Shown piece after piece: positions 63,866 through 64,000 of a stretch of 64,000 bases of DNA (its first letter is position 1; every line of letters starts with the position of its first letter). The stretch is from positions 45,187 to 109,186 of the forward strand of contig NZ_NMWV01000006.1 in the NCBI RefSeq assembly GCF_002860405.1. Reading direction: 5' to 3'. Position numbers and translations under genes: made by a program. The notes beneath the pieces were generated by a model. That model worked only from the letters and a program-made list of their open reading frames with translations. It was not told the DNA's origin and ran no database searches. This DNA comes from Bifidobacterium imperatoris. Lineage in GTDB: Bacteria; Actinomycetota; Actinomycetes; Actinomycetales; Bifidobacteriaceae.

Positions 63866-64000
63866 GTCCTTTGTCTCACGGCAGGTCATCACGGCGACCA
63901 GGCAGCACACGGCCATCACGCCGAGGTAGAGGCCTACGGAGTGGACGCCCCAGTTGTGGGACAGCCATGTGGCGATGGTCGGCACGAAGGCAGCACCAAC
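63848..64000 (-). CDS. MFS transporter, C-terminal end (5' part outside window)
   Basis: The last 50 residues of a membrane transporter are visible: VGAAFVPTIATWLSHNWGVH, a final membrane helix (LYLGVMAVCCLVAVMTC) and RETKDVDFTK before the stop codon TAA at 63848-63850. The RETK...D ending is typical of metabolite:proton symporters of the major facilitator superfamily (ProP/shikimate type). Substrate cannot be told from this fragment. Confidence 0.7.
   Translation of the reverse strand, partial: VGAAFVPTIATWLSHNWGVHSVGLYLGVMAVCCLVAVMTCRETKDVDFTK

Overview
The window looks like chromosomal DNA from a Bifidobacterium, most likely the B. longum group. This rests on high-GC actinobacterial codon use, an HspR-controlled dnaK-grpE-dnaJ-hspR operon with HAIR operators, a split aspartokinase, two adjacent ilvC genes, a malQ/LacI/GH13 block, and a compact tad locus with a DUF4244-type pilin. 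I saw no rRNA, tRNA, CRISPR array, transposase or phage gene. The species is an inference.

Layout. 0-5 kb: end of a NlpA/MetQ lipoprotein, a GtrA membrane protein, an MIF-like tautomerase, fhs and a C69 dipeptidase. 5-14 kb: a PEBP-like protein, a sorted surface protein, holB-tmk-topA and a PAP2 phosphatase. 14-20 kb: SRP RNA, a bifunctional penicillin-binding protein, leuA and a metallophosphoesterase. 20.7-32 kb: a sialic-acid (N-acetylneuraminate) catabolic cluster comprising a FadR/GntR regulator, a NanA-type lyase, a dipeptide-type ABC transporter with a fused permease-ATPase, NanE, a ROK kinase, and two proteins of unknown function (DUF4862-like and DUF5701-like). A GTCTGATGTCTGAT-type motif recurs at three places around it and is probably the regulator's operator. 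32-35 kb: asd and the two aspartokinase subunit genes (entry to lysine/threonine/methionine synthesis). 35-38 kb: a small membrane protein, a terminator-ended stretch that may be an unannotated RNA, and a class C sortase. 37.7-43 kb: recR-dnaX, a TetR regulator and a diacylglycerol-kinase-like protein.

43-48 kb: a tad (type IVb pilus) locus in the order tadZ-tadA-tadB-tadC-DUF4244 pilin-two TadE-like genes. A perfect 63-bp direct repeat rich in DnaA-box-like 9-mers lies upstream of tadZ and again upstream of the pilin genes. 48-55 kb: DedA, a HAD phosphatase, then hspR, dnaJ, grpE and dnaK, with two HAIR operators before dnaK. Between grpE and dnaJ lies a 166-bp element with 25-bp perfect terminal inverted repeats. 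55-60.6 kb: malQ, a LacI regulator and a GH13 alpha-glucosidase sharing an ATCGTTGTCA operator core. 60.8-63.4 kb: two ilvC paralogues. The window ends in the C-terminus of an MFS transporter.

The most unusual content is between genes. There are six copies of a ~50-bp REP-like element (one read in frame within grpE), two arrays of a 13-bp tandem repeat in opposite orientation flanking asd-lysC, two arrays of CGCATTCCCGGAAATGCG-type palindromes in divergent promoter regions, and three TGCCACGC/GCGTGGCA hairpins after the alpha-glucosidase gene.
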